The notes below the pieces were generated by a model that saw only the letters and a program-made list of their open reading frames with translations, was not told where the DNA came from and did no database searches. Shown in pieces: positions 30,311 through 46,680 of a DNA stretch of 64,000 nucleotides. Numbering within the stretch: position 1 is the first letter of the stretch; every line of letters starts with the position of its first letter. This DNA is from Ptiloglossa arizonensis (lineage: Eukaryota > Arthropoda > Insecta > Hymenoptera > Colletidae): positions 1 through 64,000 of the forward strand of contig NW_027479675.1 in NCBI RefSeq assembly GCF_051014685.1, read 5' to 3'. Position numbers and translations under genes: made by a program.

Positions 30311-31340
30311 ACGTTATACGTTATACATTATACGTTATACGTTATACGTTATACGTTATACGTTACACGTTATACGTTATACGTTATACGTTATACGTTA
30401 TACGTTATACGTTATACGTTATACGTTATACGTTATACGTTATACGCTATACGTTATACGTTATACGTTATACGTTATACGTTATACGTTGTACGTTATA
30501 CGTTATACGTTATACGTTATACGTTATACGTTATACGTTATACGTTATACGTTATACGTTATACGTTATACATTATACGTTATACGTTATACGTTATACG
30601 TTATACGTTATACGTTACACGTTATACGTTATACGACATACGTTATACGTTATACGTTATACGTTATACGTTATACGTTATACGTTATACGTTATACGTT
30701 ATACGTTATACGTTATACGTTATACGTTATACGTTATACGTTATACGTTATACGTTATGCGTTATAGGATATACGTTATACGTTATACGTTATACGTTAT
30801 ACGTTATACGTTATACGTTGTACGTTATACGTTATACGCTATACGTTATACGTTATACGTTATACGTTATACGTTATACGTTATACGTTATACGTTATAC
30901 GTTATACGTTATACGTTATACGTTATACGTTATACGTATACGTTATACGTTATACGTCATACGTTATACGATATACGTTATACGTTATACGTTATACGTT
31001 ATACGTTATACGTTATACGTTATGCGTTATAGGATATACGTTATACGTTATACGTTATACGTTATACGTTATACGTTATACGTTGTACGTTATACGTTAT
31101 ACGCTATACGTTATACGTTATACGTTATACGTTATACGTTATACGTTATACGTTATACGTTATACGTTATACGTTATGCGTTATACGTTATACGTTATAC
31201 GTTATGCGTTATACGTTATACGTTATACGTTATACGTTATACGTTATACGTAATATGTAATACGTCATACGTTTTACGTTAATCGTTATACGTTATACGT
31301 TATACGCTATACGTTATACGTTATACGTTATACGTTATAC
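30300..31340 (+). repeat. Segmental duplication of 4,934-bp offset, copy 1
   Basis: Marks at 30757, 30935 and 31249 pair with 35691, 35869 and 36183 at 4,934 bp. It contains the 6-bp unit followed by T4C and T3A units and then two close C1G+T3A / A5G / T3C series. Confidence 0.87.
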
Positions 31341-31389
31341 GTTATACGTTATACGTTAAACGTTGTACGTTATACGTTATACGTCATAC

Positions 31390-33228
31390 GCTATGCGTTA
31401 TAGGATATACGTTATACGTTATACGTTGTACGTTATACGTTATACGTTGTACGTTATACGTTCTACGTTATACATTATACGTTAAACGTTGTACGTTATA
31501 CGTTATACGTCATACGTTATACGTTATACGTTATACGTTATACGTTCTACGTTATACGTTATACGTTAAACGTTGTACGTTATACGTTATACGTTATACG
31601 TTATACGTTATACGTTATACGTTATGCGTTATACGTTATACGTTATACGTTATACGTTATACGTTATACGTTATACGTTATACGTTATACGTTATACGAC
31701 ATACGTTATACGTTATACGTTATACGTTATACGTTATACGTTATACGTTATACGTTATACGTTATACGTTATACGTTATACGTTATGCGTTATACGTTAT
31801 ACGTTATACGTTATACGTTATACGTTATACGTTATACGTTATACGTTATGCGTTATACGTTATACGTTATACGTTATGCGTTATACGTTATACGTTATAC
31901 GTTATACGTTATACGTTATACGTAATATGTAATACGTCATACGTTTTACGTTAATCGTTATACGTTATACGTTATACGTTGTACGTTATACGTTATACGT
32001 TATACGTTATACGTTATACGTTATACGTTATACGTTATACGTTATACGTTATACGTTATACGTCATACGTTATACGATATACGTTATACGTTATACGTTC
32101 TACGTTATACGTTATACGTTATACGTTATACGTTATACGTGATACGTTATAGGTTATGCGTTATAGGATATACGTTATACGTTATACGTTATACGTTATA
32201 CGTTGTACGTTATACGTTATACGTTATACGTTATACGTTATACGTTATACGTTATACGTTATACGTTATACGTTATACGTTATACGTTATACGTTATACG
32301 TTATACGTTATACGTTACACGTTATACGTTATACGTTATACGTTATACGTTATGCGTTATACCTTATACGTTATACGTTATACGTTATACGTTATACGTT
32401 ATACGTTATACGTTATACGTTATACGTTATACGTTATACGTTATACGTTATGCGTTATAGGATATAAGTTATACGTTATACGTTATACGTTATACGTTGT
32501 ACGTTACACGTTATTCGTTATACGTTATACGTTATACGTTATGCGTTATAGGATATAAGTTATACGTTATACGTTATACGTTATACGTTGTACGTTATAC
32601 GTTATACGTTATACGTTATACGTTATACGTTATACGTTATACGTTATACGTTATACGTTATACGTTATACGTTATACGTCATACGTTATACGATATACGT
32701 TATAGGTTATACGTTCTACGTTATACGTTATACGTTAAACATTGTACGTTATACGTTATACGTTATACGTTATACGTTATACGTTATACGTTATACGTTA
32801 TACGTTATACGTTATACGTTATACGTTATACGTTATACGTTATACGTTATACGTTATACGTTATGCGTTATAGGATATACGTTATACGTTATACGTTATA
32901 CGTTATACGTTATACGTTATACGTTGTACGTTATACGTTATACGTTATACATTATACGTTATACGTTATACGTTATACGTTATACGTTACACGTTATACG
33001 TTATACGTTATACGTTATACGTTATACGTTATACGTTATACGTTATACGTTATACGTTATACGTTATACGTTATACGTTATACGTTATACGTTATGCGTT
33101 ATAGGATATACGTTATACGTTATACGTTATACGTTATACGTTATGCGTTATAGGATATACGTTATACGTTATACGTTGTACGTTATACTTTATACGTTAT
33201 ACGTTATACGTTAGACGTTGGACGTTAT
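31390..33228 (+). repeat. Segmental duplication of about 9.97 kb offset, copy 2
   Basis: This is the counterpart of 21420-23250 and includes block C copy 5. Its neighbours on both sides differ from those of copy 1, so it sits in a different higher-level context. Confidence 0.86.
32497..33228 (+). repeat. Block C, copy 5
   Basis: Length is 721 bp, the longest copy by one unit. Here the C1T unit that the other copies carry after cassette E is consensus. The copy runs into a shortened D block with the T6A mark (33370). Confidence 0.89.
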
Positions 33229-33359
33229 ACGTTATACGTTATACATTATACGTTATACGTTATACGTTATACGTTATACGTTACACGTTATACGTTATAC
33301 GTTATACGTTATACGTTATACGTTATACGTTATACGTTATACGTTATACGTTATACGTT

Positions 33360-34480
33360 ATACCTTATACGTTAAACGTTATACGTTATACGTTATACGT
33401 TATACGTTATACGTTATACGTTATGCGTTATACGTTATACGTTATACGTTATGCGTTATACGTTATACGTTATACGTTATACGTTATACGTTATACGTAA
33501 TATGTAATACGTCATACGTTTTACGTTAATCGTTATACGTTATACGTTATACGCTATACGTTATACGTTATACGTTACACGTTATACGTTATACGTTATA
33601 CGTTATACGTTATACGTTATACGTTATACGTTATACGTTATACGTTATACGTTATACGTTATGCGTTATAGGATATAAGTTATACGTTATACGTTATACG
33701 TTATACGTTGTACGTTATACGTTATACGTTATACGTTATACGTTATACGTTATACGTTATACGTTATACGTTATACGTTATACGTTATACGTTATACGTC
33801 ATACGTTATACGATATACGTTATACGTTATACGTTCTACGTTATACGTTATACGTTATACGTTATACGTTATACGTGATACGTTATAGGTTATGCGTTAT
33901 ACGTTATGCGTTATACGTTATACGTTATACGTTATACGTTATACGTTATACGTAATATGTAATACGTCATACGTTTTACGTTAATCGTTATACGTTATAC
34001 GTTATACGTTGTACGTTATACGTTATACGTTATACGTTATACGTTATACGTTATACGTTATACGTTATACGTTATACGTTATACGTTATACGTCATACGT
34101 TATACGATATACGTTATACGTTATACGTTCTACGTTATACGTTATACGTTATACGTTATACGTTATACGTGATACGTTATAGGTTATGCGTTATAGGATA
34201 TACGTTATACGTTATACGTTATACGTTATACGTTGTACGTTATACGTTATACGTTATACGTTATACGTTATACGTTATACGTTATACGTTATACGTTATA
34301 CGTTATACGTTATACGTTATACGTTATACGTTATACGTTATACGTTATACGTTATACGTTACACGTTATACGTTATACGTTATACGTTATACGTTATGCG
34401 TTATACCTTATACGTTATACGTTATACGTTATACGTTATACGTTATACGTTATACGTTATACGTTATACGTTATACGTTA
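33360..34480 (+). repeat. Segment with paired A cassettes 455 bp apart, copy 3
   Basis: This copy is truncated at the left: it begins inside block D after the G2C and T6A units and directly follows block C copy 5, marking a junction near 33350. Confidence 0.84.
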
Positions 34481-34526
34481 TGCGTTATAGGATATAAGTT
34501 ATACGTTATACGTTATACGTTATACG

Positions 34527-35244
34527 TTGTACGTTACACGTTATTCGTTATACGTTATACGTTATACGTTATGCGTTATAGGATATAAGTTATACGTTAT
34601 ACGTTATACGTTATACGTTGTACGTTATACGTTATACGTTATACGTTATACGTTATACGTTATACGTTATACGTTATACGTTATACGTTATACGTTATAC
34701 GTTATACGTCATACGTTATACGATATACGTTATAGGTTATACGTTCTACGTTATACGTTATACGTTAAACATTGTACGTTATACGTTATACGTTATACGT
34801 TATACGTTATACGTTATATGTTATACGTTATACGTTATACGTTATACGTTATACGTTATACGTTATACGTTATACGTTATGCGTTATAGGATATACGTTA
34901 TACGTTATACGTTATACGTTATACGTTATACGTTATACGTTGTACGTTATACGTTATACGTTATACATTATACGTTATACGTTATACGTTATACGTTATA
35001 CGTTACACGTTATACGTTATACGTTATACGTTATACGTTATACGTTATACGTTATACGTTATACGTTATACGTTATACGTTATACGTTATACGTTATACG
35101 TTATACGTTATGCGTTATAGGATATACGTTATACGTTATACGTTATACGTTATACGTTATGCGTTATAGGATATACGTTATACGTTATACGTTGTACGTT
35201 ATACTTTATACGTTATACGTTATACGTTAGACGTTGGACGTTAT
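34527..35244 (+). repeat. Block C, copy 6
   Basis: Length is 707 bp. It lies 2,030 bp (290 units) after copy 5, and the cassette A copies at 31921 and 33951 keep the same 2,030-bp offset, so block and flank moved together. Confidence 0.89.
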
Positions 35245-36280
35245 ACGTTATACGTTATACATTATACGTTATACGTTATACGTTATACGTTATACGTTAC
35301 ACGTTATACGTTATACGTTATACGTTATACGTTATACGTTATACGTTATACGTTATACGTTATACGTTATACGTTATACGCTATACGTTATACGTTATAC
35401 GTTATACGTTATACGTTATACGTTGTACGTTATACGTTATACGTTATACGTTATACGTTATACGTTATACGTTATACGTTATACGTTATACGTTATACGT
35501 TATACATTATACGTTATACGTTATACGTTATACGTTATACGTTACACGTTATACGTTATACGACATACGTTATACGTTATACGTTATACGTTATACGTTA
35601 TACGTTATACGTTATACGTTATACGTTATACGTTATACGTTATACGTTATACGTTATACGTTATACGTTATACGTTATACGTTATACGTTATGCGTTATA
35701 GGATATACGTTATACGTTATACGTTATACGTTATACGTTATACGTTATACGTTGTACGTTATACGTTATACGCTATACGTTATACGTTATACGTTATACG
35801 TTATACGTTATACGTTATACGTTATACGTTATACGTTATACGTTATACGTTATACGTTATACGTTATACGTATACGTTATACGTTATACGTCATACGTTA
35901 TACGATATACGTTATACGTTATACGTTATACGTTATACGTTATACGTTATACGTTATGCGTTATAGGATATACGTTATACGTTATACGTTATACGTTATA
36001 CGTTATACGTTATACGTTGTACGTTATACGTTATACGCTATACGTTATACGTTATACGTTATACGTTATACGTTATACGTTATACGTTATACGTTATACG
36101 TTATACGTTATGCGTTATACGTTATACGTTATACGTTATGCGTTATACGTTATACGTTATACGTTATACGTTATACGTTATACGTAATATGTAATACGTC
36201 ATACGTTTTACGTTAATCGTTATACGTTATACGTTATACGCTATACGTTATACGTTATACGTTATACGTTATACGTTATA
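35234..36280 (+). repeat. Segmental duplication of 4,934-bp offset, copy 2
   Basis: This is the counterpart of 30300-31340. Part of it (about 35660-35930) recurs once more near 36560-36825 with its 6-bp unit at 36764. Confidence 0.86.
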
Positions 36281-36439
36281 CGTTATACGTTAAACGTTGT
36301 ACGTTATACGTTATACGTCATACGCTATGCGTTATAGGATATACGTTATACGTTATACGTTGTACGTTATACGTTATACGTTGTACGTTATACGTTCTAC
36401 GTTATACATTATACGTTAAACGTTGTACGTTATACGTTA

Positions 36440-37260
36440 TACGTCATACGTTATACGTTATACGCTATACGTTATACGTTATACGTTATACGTTATACGT
36501 TATACGTTATACGTTATACGTTATACGTTATACGTTATACGTTATACGTTATACGTTATACGTTATACGTTATACGTTATACGTTATGCGTTATAGGATA
36601 TACGTTATACGTTATACGTTATACGTTATACGTTATACGTTATACGTTGTACGTTATACGTTATACGCTATACGTTATACGTTATACGTTATACGTTATA
36701 CGTTATACGTTATACGTTATACGTTATACGTTATACGTTATACGTTATACGTTATACGTTATACGTATACGTTATACGTTATACGTCATACGTTATACGA
36801 TATACGTTATACGTTATACGTTATACGTTATACGTTATACGTTATACGTTATGCGTTATACGTTATGCGTTATACGTTATGCGTTATACGTTATACGTTA
36901 TACGTTATACGTTATACGTTATACGTTATACGTTATACGTTATACCTTATACGTTATACGTTATACGTTATACGTTATACGTTATACGTTATACGTTATA
37001 CGTTATGCGTTATACGTTATACGTTATACGTTATACGTTATACGTTGTACGTTATACGTTATACGCTATACGTTATACGTTATACGTTATACGTTATACG
37101 TTATACGTTATACGTTATACGTTATACGTTATACGTTATGCGTTATACGTTATACGTTATACGTTATGCGTTATACGTTATACGTTATACGTTATACGTT
37201 ATACGTTATACGTAATATGTAATACGTCATACGTTTTACGTTAATCGTTATACGTTATAC
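36440..37260 (+). repeat. Chimeric block D: D interrupted by A5G/T3C material
   Basis: The opening three A7G units (from 36847) and the G2C unit of block D are present. After the next A7G (37006) the string switches to A5G near 37042 and T3C near 37066, which belong to a different block type, before A7G units and cassette A at 37211. This looks like a junction or template switch within block D. Confidence 0.75.
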
Positions 37261-39159
37261 GTTATACGCTATACGTTATACGTTATACGTTATACGTTAT
37301 ACGTTATACGTTATACGTTATACGTTATACGTTATACGTTATACGTTATACGTTATACGTTATACGTTATACGTTATGCGTTATAGGATATAAGTTATAC
37401 GTTATACGTTATACGTTATACGTTGTACGTTATACGTTATACGTTATACGTTATACGTTATACGTTATACGTTATACGTTATACGTTATACGTTATACGT
37501 TATACGTTATACGTCATACGTTATACGATATACGTTATACGTTATACGTTCTACGTTATACGTTATACGTTATACGTTATACGTTATACGTGATACGTTA
37601 TAGGTTATGCGTTATAGGATATACGTTATACGTTATACGTTATACGTTATACGTTGTACGTTATACGTTATACGTTATACGTTATACGTTATACGTATAC
37701 GTTATACGTTATACGTTATACGTTATACGTTATACGTTATACGTTATACGTTATGCGTTATACGTTATGCGTTATACGTTATGCGTTATACGTTATACGT
37801 TATACGTTATACGTTATACGTTATACGTTATACGTTATACGTTATACCTTATACGTTATACGTTATACGTTATACGTTATACGTTATACGTTATACGTTA
37901 TACGTTATGCGTTATACGTTATACGTTATACGTTATGCGTTATACGTTATACGTTATACGTTATACGTTATACGTTATACGTAATATGTAATACGTCATA
38001 CGTTTTACGTTAATCGTTATACGTTATACGTTATACGCTATACGTTATACGTTATACGTTATACGTTATACGTTATACGTTATACGTTATACGTTATACG
38101 TTATACGTTATACGTTATACGTTATACGTTATACGTTATACGTTATGCGTTATAGGATATAAGTTATACGTTATACGTTATACGTTATACGTTGTACGTT
38201 ATACGTTATACGTTATACGTTATACGTTATACGTTATACGTTATACGTTATACGTTATACGTTATACGTTATACGTTATACGTTATACGTCATACGTTAT
38301 ACGATATACGTTATACGTTATACGTTCTACGTTATACGTTATACGTTACACGTTATACGTTATACGTTATACGTTGTACGTTATACGTTATACGTTATAC
38401 GTTATACGTTATACGTTATACGTTATACGTTATACGTTATACGTTATACGTTATACGTTATACGTTATACGTTATACGTTATACGTTATACGTTATACGT
38501 TATACGTTACACGTTATACGTTATGCGTTATAGGATATAAGTTATACGTTATACGTTATACGTTATACGTTGTACGTTATACGTTATACGTTATACGTTA
38601 TATGTTATACGTTATACGTTATACGTTATACGTTATACGTTATACGTCATACGTTATACGATATACGTTATACGTTATACGTTCTACGTTATACGTTATA
38701 CGTTAAACATTGTACGTTATACGTTATACGTCATACGTTATGCGTTATATGATATACGTTATACGTTATACGTTATACGTTATACGTTGTACGTTATACG
38801 TTATACGTTATACGTTATACGTTATACGTTATACGTCATACGTTATACGATATACGTTATACGTTATACGTTCTACGTTATACGTTATACGTTATACGTT
38901 ATACGTTATACGTTATACGTTATACGTTATGCGTTATAGGATATACGTTATACGTTATACGTTATACGTTATACGTTATACGTTGTACGTTATACGTTAT
39001 ACGTTATACGTTATACGTTATACGTTATGCGTTGTAGGATATACGTTATACGTTATACGTTATACGTTATACGTTGTACGTTATACGTTATACGTTATAC
39101 GTTATACGTTATACGTTATACGTTATACGTTATACGTTATACGTCATACGTTTTACGTT

Positions 39160-40440
39160 ATACGTTATACGTTATACGTTATACGTTATACGTTATACGT
39201 TATACGTTATACGTTATACGTTATACATTATACGTTATACGCTATACGTTATACGTTATACGTTATACGTTAAACGTTGTACGTTATACGTTATACGTCA
39301 TACGCTATGCGTTATAGGATATACGTTATACGTTATACGTTGTACGTTATACGTTATACGTTGTACGTTATACGTTCTACGTTATACATTATACGTTAAA
39401 CGTTGTACGTTATACGTTATACGTCATACGTTATACGTTATACGTTATACGTTATACGTTCTACGTTATACGTTATACGTTAAACGTTGTACGTTATACG
39501 TTATACGTTATACGTTATACGTTATACGTTATACGTTATGCGTTATACGTTATACGTTATACGTTATACGTTATACGTTATACGTTATACGTTATACGTT
39601 ATACGTTATACGACATACGTTATACGTTATACGTTATACGTTATACGTTATACGTTATACGTTATACGTTATACGTTATACGTTATACGTTATACGTTAT
39701 ACGTTATACGTTATACATTATACGTTATACGTTATACGTTATACGTTATACCTTATACGTTATACGTTATACGACATACGTTATACGACATACGTTATAC
39801 GTTATACGTTATACGTTATACGTTATACGTTATACGTTATACGTTATACGTTATACGTTATACGTTATACGTTATACGTTATACGTTATACGTTATACGT
39901 TATACGTTATACGTTATGCGTTATAGGATATACGTTATACGTTATACGTTGTACGTTATACGTTATACATTATACGTTATACGTTATACGTTGGACGTTA
40001 TACGTTATACGTTATACGTTATACGCTATACGTTATACGTTATACGTTATACGTTATACGTTATACGTTTTACGTTATACGTTATACGTTATACGTTATA
40101 CGTTATACGTTATACGTTATATTATACGTTATACGTTATACGTTATACGTTATACGTTATACGTTATACGTTATACGTTATACATTATACGTTATACGTT
40201 ATACGTTATACGTTATACGTTATACGTTATACGTTATACGACATACGTTATACGTTATACGTTATACGTTATACGTTATACGTTATACGTTATACGTTAT
40301 ACGTTATACGTTATACGTTATACGTTATACGTTATGCGTTATAGGATATACGTTATGCGTTATACGTTATACGTTATACGTTATACGTAATATGTAATAC
40401 GTCATACGTTTTACGTTGATCGTTATACGTTATACGTTAT
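39160..40440 (+). repeat. Displaced copy of the right half of the 2.22-kb unit
   Basis: The variant string, including the A5G+T6G-type unit CGTTGGA, the A5T unit and the missing CG near 40121, matches 9755-11054 at an offset of 29,405 bp, falling to 29,370 bp at cassette A. The offset change is five whole units. Private marks are a G2C unit near 39749 and the altered last unit of its cassette A (40386). It lies about 29 kb from its nearest relative, with unrelated variant strings between. Confidence 0.85.
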
Positions 40441-40658
40441 ACGCTATACGTTATACGTTATACGTTATACGTTATACGTTATACGTTATGCGTTATAGGA
40501 TATACGTTATACGTTATACGTTATACGTTATACGTTATACGTTATACGTTATACGTTATACGTTATACGTTATACGTTATACGTTATACTTTATACGTTA
40601 TACGTTATACGTTATACGTTATACGTTATACGTTATACGTTATACGTTATACGTTATA

Positions 40659-41210
40659 CGTAATATGTAATACGTCATACGTTTTACGTTAATCGTTATA
40701 CGTTATACGTTATACGCTACACGTTATACGTTATACGTCATACGTTATACGTTATACGTTATACGTTATACGTTATACGTTATACGTTATACGCAATACG
40801 TTATACGTTATACGTTATACGTTATACGTTATACGTTATACGTTATACGTTATACGTTATACGTATACGTTATACGTTATACGTTATACGTTATACGTTA
40901 TACGTTATACGTTATACGTTATACGTTATACGTTATACGTTATGCGTTATAGGATATACGTTATACGTTATACGTTGTACGTTATACGTTATACGTTATA
41001 CGTTATACGTTATACGTTATACGTTATACGTTAAACGTTGTACGTTATACGTTATACGTTATGCGTTATACGTTATACGTTATACGTCATACGTTATACG
41101 TTATACGTTATACGTTATACGTTATACGTTATACGTTGTACGTTATACGTTATACGTTGTACGTTATACGTTATACGTTATACGTTATACGTTAGACGTT
41201 GTACGTTATA
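40659..41210 (+). repeat. Block X, copy 2
   Basis: This matches 11728-12270 at +28,931 bp, including the 6-bp unit (40862 for 11945). In contrast to copy 1, it runs on into a B cassette at 41267. Confidence 0.9.
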
Positions 41211-43065
41211 CGTTATACGTTATACGTTATACGTTATACGCTATACGTTATACGTTATATGTTATACGTCATGCGATATACGTTATACGTTATTCGTTAT
41301 ACGGTATACGTTAAACGTTGTACGTTATACGTTATACGTTGTACGTTATACGTTATACGTTGGACGTTAGACGTTATACGTTATACGTTATACGCTATAC
41401 GTTATACGTTATACGTTATACGTTATACGTTATACGTAGTACGTTATACGTTATACGTTATACGTTATACGACATACGTTATACGTTATACGTTATACGT
41501 TATACGTTATACGTTATACGTTATACGTTATACGTTATACGTTATACGTTATACGTTATACGTTATACGTTATACGTTATACGTTATACGTTACACGTTA
41601 TACGTTATACATTATACGTTACACGTTATACGTTATACGTTATACGTTACACGTTATTCGTTATACGTTATACGTTATACGTTATGCGTTATAGGATATA
41701 AGTTATACGTTATACGTTATACGTTATACGTTGTACGTTATACGTTATACGTTATACGTTATACGTTATACGTTATACGTTATACGTTGTACGTTATACG
41801 TTATACGTTATACGTCATACGTTATACGATATACGTTATACGTTATACGTTCTACGTTATACGTTATACGTTAAACATTGTACGTTATACGTTATACGTT
41901 ATACGTTATACGTTATACGTTATACGTTATATGTTATACGTTATACGTTATACGTTATACGTTATACGTTATACGTTATACGTTATACGTTATACGTTAT
42001 GCGTTATAGGATATACGTTATACGTTATACGTTATACGTTATACGTTGTACGTTATACGTTATACGTTATACGTTATACGTTATACGTTATACGTTATAC
42101 GTTATACGTTATACGTTATACGTTATACGTTATACGTTATACGTTATACGTTATACGTTATACGTTATACGTTATACGTTATACGTTATACGTTATACGT
42201 TATACGTTATACGTTATACGTTATACGTTATGCGTTATAGGATATACGTTATACGTTATACGTTATACGTTATACGTTGTACGTTATACGTTATACGTTA
42301 TACGTTATACGTTATACGTTATACGTTATACGTTATACGTTATACGTTATACGTTATACGTTACACGTTATACGTTATACGTTATACGTTATGCGTTATA
42401 GGATATAAGTTATACGTTATACGTTATACGTTATACGTTGTACGTTATACGTTATACGTTATACGTTATACGTTATACGTTATACGTTATACGTTATACG
42501 TTATACGTTAATCGTTATACGTTATACGTTATACGCTATACGTTATACGTTATACGTTATACGTTATACGTTATACGTTATACGTTATACGTTATACGAC
42601 ATACGTTATACGTTATACGTTATACGTTATACGTTATACGTTATACGTTATACGTTACACGTTATACGTTATACGTTATACGTTATACGTTATGCGTTAT
42701 AGGATATAAGTTATACGTTATACGTTATACGTTATACGTTGTACGTTATACGTTATACGTTATACGTTATACGTTATACGTTATACGTTATACGTTATAC
42801 GTTATACGTTATACGTTATACGTTATACGTTATACGTCATACGTTATACGATATACGTTATACGTTATACGTTCTACGTTATACGTTATACGTTAAACAT
42901 TGTACGTTATACGTTATACGTTATACGTTATACGTTATACGTTATACGTTATATGTTATACGTTATACGTTATACGTTATACGTTATACGTTATACGTTA
43001 TACGTTATACGTTATACGTTATACGTTATACGTTATAGGTTATACGTTATACGTTATACGTTATA

Positions 43066-45470
43066 CGTAATACGTAATACGTCATACGTTTTACGTTAAT
43101 CGTTATACGTTATACGTTATACGCTATACGTTATACGTTATACGTTATACGTTATACGTTATACGTTATACGTTATACGTTATACGACATACGTTATACG
43201 TTATACGTTATACGTTATACGTTATACGTTATACGTTATACGTTATACGTTATACGTTATACGTTATGCGTTATAGGATATACGTTATACGTTATACGTT
43301 ATACGTTATACGTTGTACGTTATACGTTATACGTTATACGTTATACGTTATACGTTATACGTTATACGTTATACGTTATACGTTATACGTTATACGTTAT
43401 ACGCTATACGTTATACGTTATATGTTATACGTCATGCGATATACGTTATACGTTATTCGTTATACGGTATACGTTAAACGTTGTACGTTATACGTTATAC
43501 GTTGTACGTTATACGTTATACGTTGGACGTTAGACGTTATACGTTATACGTTATACGCTATACGTTATACGTTATACGTTATACGTTATACGTTATACGT
43601 AGTACGTTATACGTTATACGTTATACGTTATACGACATACGTTATACGTTATACGTTATACGTTATACGTTATACGTTATACGTTATACGTTATACGTTA
43701 TACGTTATACGTTATACGTTATACGTTATACGTTATACGTTATACGTTATGCGTTATAGGATATACGTTATACGTTATACGTTATACGTTATACGTTGTA
43801 CGTTATACGTTATACGTTATACGTTATACGTTATACGTTATACGTTATACGTTATACGTTATACGTTATACGTTATACGTTATACGTTATACGTTATACG
43901 TTATACGTTATACGTTATACGTTATACGTTATGCGTTATAGGATATAAGTTATACGTTATACGTTATACGTTATACGTTGTACGTTATACGTTATACGTT
44001 ATACGTTATACGTTATACGTTATACGTTATACGTTATACGTTATACGTTATACGTTATACGTTATACGTCATACGTTATACGAAATACGTTATACGTTAT
44101 ACGTTCTACGTTATACGTTATACGTTAAACATTGTACGTTATACGTTATACGTTATACGTTATACGTTATACGTTATACGTTATATGTTATACGTTATAC
44201 GTTATACGTTATACGTTATACGTTATACGTTATACGTTATACGTTATACGTTATACGTTATACGTTATACGTTATACGTTATACGTTATACGTTATACGT
44301 TATACGTAATATGTAATACGTCATACGTTTTACGTTAATCGTTATACGTTATACGTTATACGCTATACGTTATACGTTATACGTTATACGTTATACGTTA
44401 TACGTTATACGTTATACGTTATACGACATACGTTATACGTTATACGTTATACGTTATACGTTATACGTTATACGTTATACGTTATACGTTATGCGTTATA
44501 CGTCATACTTTATACGTTATACGTTATACGTTATACGTTATACGTTATACGTTATACGTTATGCGTTATAGGATATACGTTATACGTTATACGTTGTACG
44601 TTATACGTTATACGTTGTACGTTATACGTTATACGTTATACGTTATACGTTATACGTTATACGTTATACGTTATACGTTATACGTTATACGTTATACGTT
44701 ATACGTTATACGTTACACGTTATACGTTATACGTTATACGTTATACGTTATGCGTTATAGGATATAAGTTATACGTTATACGTTATACGTTATACGTTGT
44801 ACGTTATACGTTATACGTTATACGTTATACGTTATACGTTATACGTTATACGTTATACGTTATACGTTATACGTTATACGTTATACGTCATACGTTATAC
44901 GATATACGTTATACGTTATACGTTCTACGTTATACGTTATACGTTAAACATTGTACGTTATACGTTATACGTTATACGTTATACGTTATACGTTATACGT
45001 TATATGTTATACGTTATACGTTAATCGTTATACGTTATACGTTATACGCTTTACGTTATACGTTATACGTTATACCTTATACGTTATACGTTATACGTTA
45101 TACGTTATAGGTTATACGTTATACGTTATACGTTATACGTAATATGTAATACGACATACGTTATACGTTATACGTTATACGTTATACGTTATACGTTATA
45201 CGTTATACGTTATACGTTATACGTTATACGTTATACGTTATGCGTTATAGGATATACGTTATACGTTATACGTTATACGTTATACGTTGTACGTTATACG
45301 TTATACGTTATACGTTATACGTTATACGTTATACGTTATACGTTATACGTTATACGTTATACGTTATACGCTATACGTTATACGTTATATGTCATACGTC
45401 ATGCGATATACGTTATACGTTATTCGTTATACGGTATACGTTAAACGTTGTACGTTATACGTTATACGTT
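43066..45470 (+). repeat. Duplication of about 5.1 kb offset, copy 1
   Basis: Cassette A copies at 43066, 44305 and 45138 and B copies at 43430 and 45397 pair with 48154, 49400, 50233, 48525 and 50492. The offset is 5,088 bp at the left and 5,095 bp through the rest (one-unit step). Both contain the atypical A-like cassette with T3A+T4C (45138 and 50233). Confidence 0.9.
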
Positions 45471-46680
45471 GTACGTTATACGTTATACGTTATACGTTAT
45501 ACGTTATACGTTCTACGTTATACGTTATACGTTATACGTTAAACGTTGTACGTTATACGTTATACGTTATACGTTATACGTTATACGTTATACGTTATGC
45601 GTTATACGTTATACGTTATACGTTATACGTTATACGTTATACGTTATACGTTATACGTTATACGTTATACGTTATACGTTATACGTTATACGTTATACGT
45701 TATACGTTATACGTTATACGTAATATGTAATACGTCATACGTTTTACGTTAATCGTTATACGTTATATGTTATACGCTATGCGTTATACGTTATACGTTA
45801 TACGTTATACGTTATACGTTATACGTTATACGTTATACGTTATACGTTATACGTTATACGTTATACGTTATACGTTATACGTTGTACGTTATACGTTATA
45901 CGTTATACGTTATACGTTACACGTTATACGTTATACGTTATACGTTATACGTTATACGTTATACGTTATACGTTATAAGTTATACGTTATGCGTTATAGG
46001 ATATACGTTATACGTTATACGTTGTACGTTATACTTTATACGTTATACGTTATACGTTAGACGTTGGACGTTATACGTTATACGTTATACGTTATTCGCT
46101 ATACGTTATACGTTATACGTTATACGTTATACGTTATACGTTGTACGTTATACGTTATACGTTATACGTTATACGTTATACGTTATACGTTATACGTTAT
46201 AAGTTATACGTTATACGTTATACATTATACGTTATACGTTATACGTTATACGTTATACGTTACACGTTATACATTATACGTTATACGTTATACGTTATAC
46301 GTTATACGTTATACGTTATACGTTATACGTTATACGTTATACGACATACGTTATACGTTATACGTTATACGTTATACGTTATACGTTATACGTTATACGT
46401 TATACGTTATACGTTATACGTTATACGTTATACGTTATACGTTATACGTTATACGTCATGCGTTATAGGATATACGTTATACGTTATACGTTATACGTTA
46501 TACGTTGTACGTTATACGTTATACGTTATACGTTAAGCGTTATACGTTATACGTTATACGTTATACGTTATACGTTATACGTTATACGTTATACGTTATA
46601 CGTTATACGTTATACGTTATACGTTATACGTTATACGTTATGCGTTATAGGATATACGTTATACGTTATACCTTATACGT
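45460..46680 (+). repeat. Duplication of 5,704-bp offset, copy 1
   Basis: Marks at 45719, 45767, 46064 and 46458 pair with 51423, 51471, 51768 and 52162 at a constant 5,704 bp. The difference from the 5,095-bp offset just upstream is 609 bp (87 whole units), meaning a gain in copy 2 or a loss in copy 1. The shared rare units are C1A (twice), T6A+A7G (CGTTAAG) and A7T+T3C near 46094. Confidence 0.9.
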
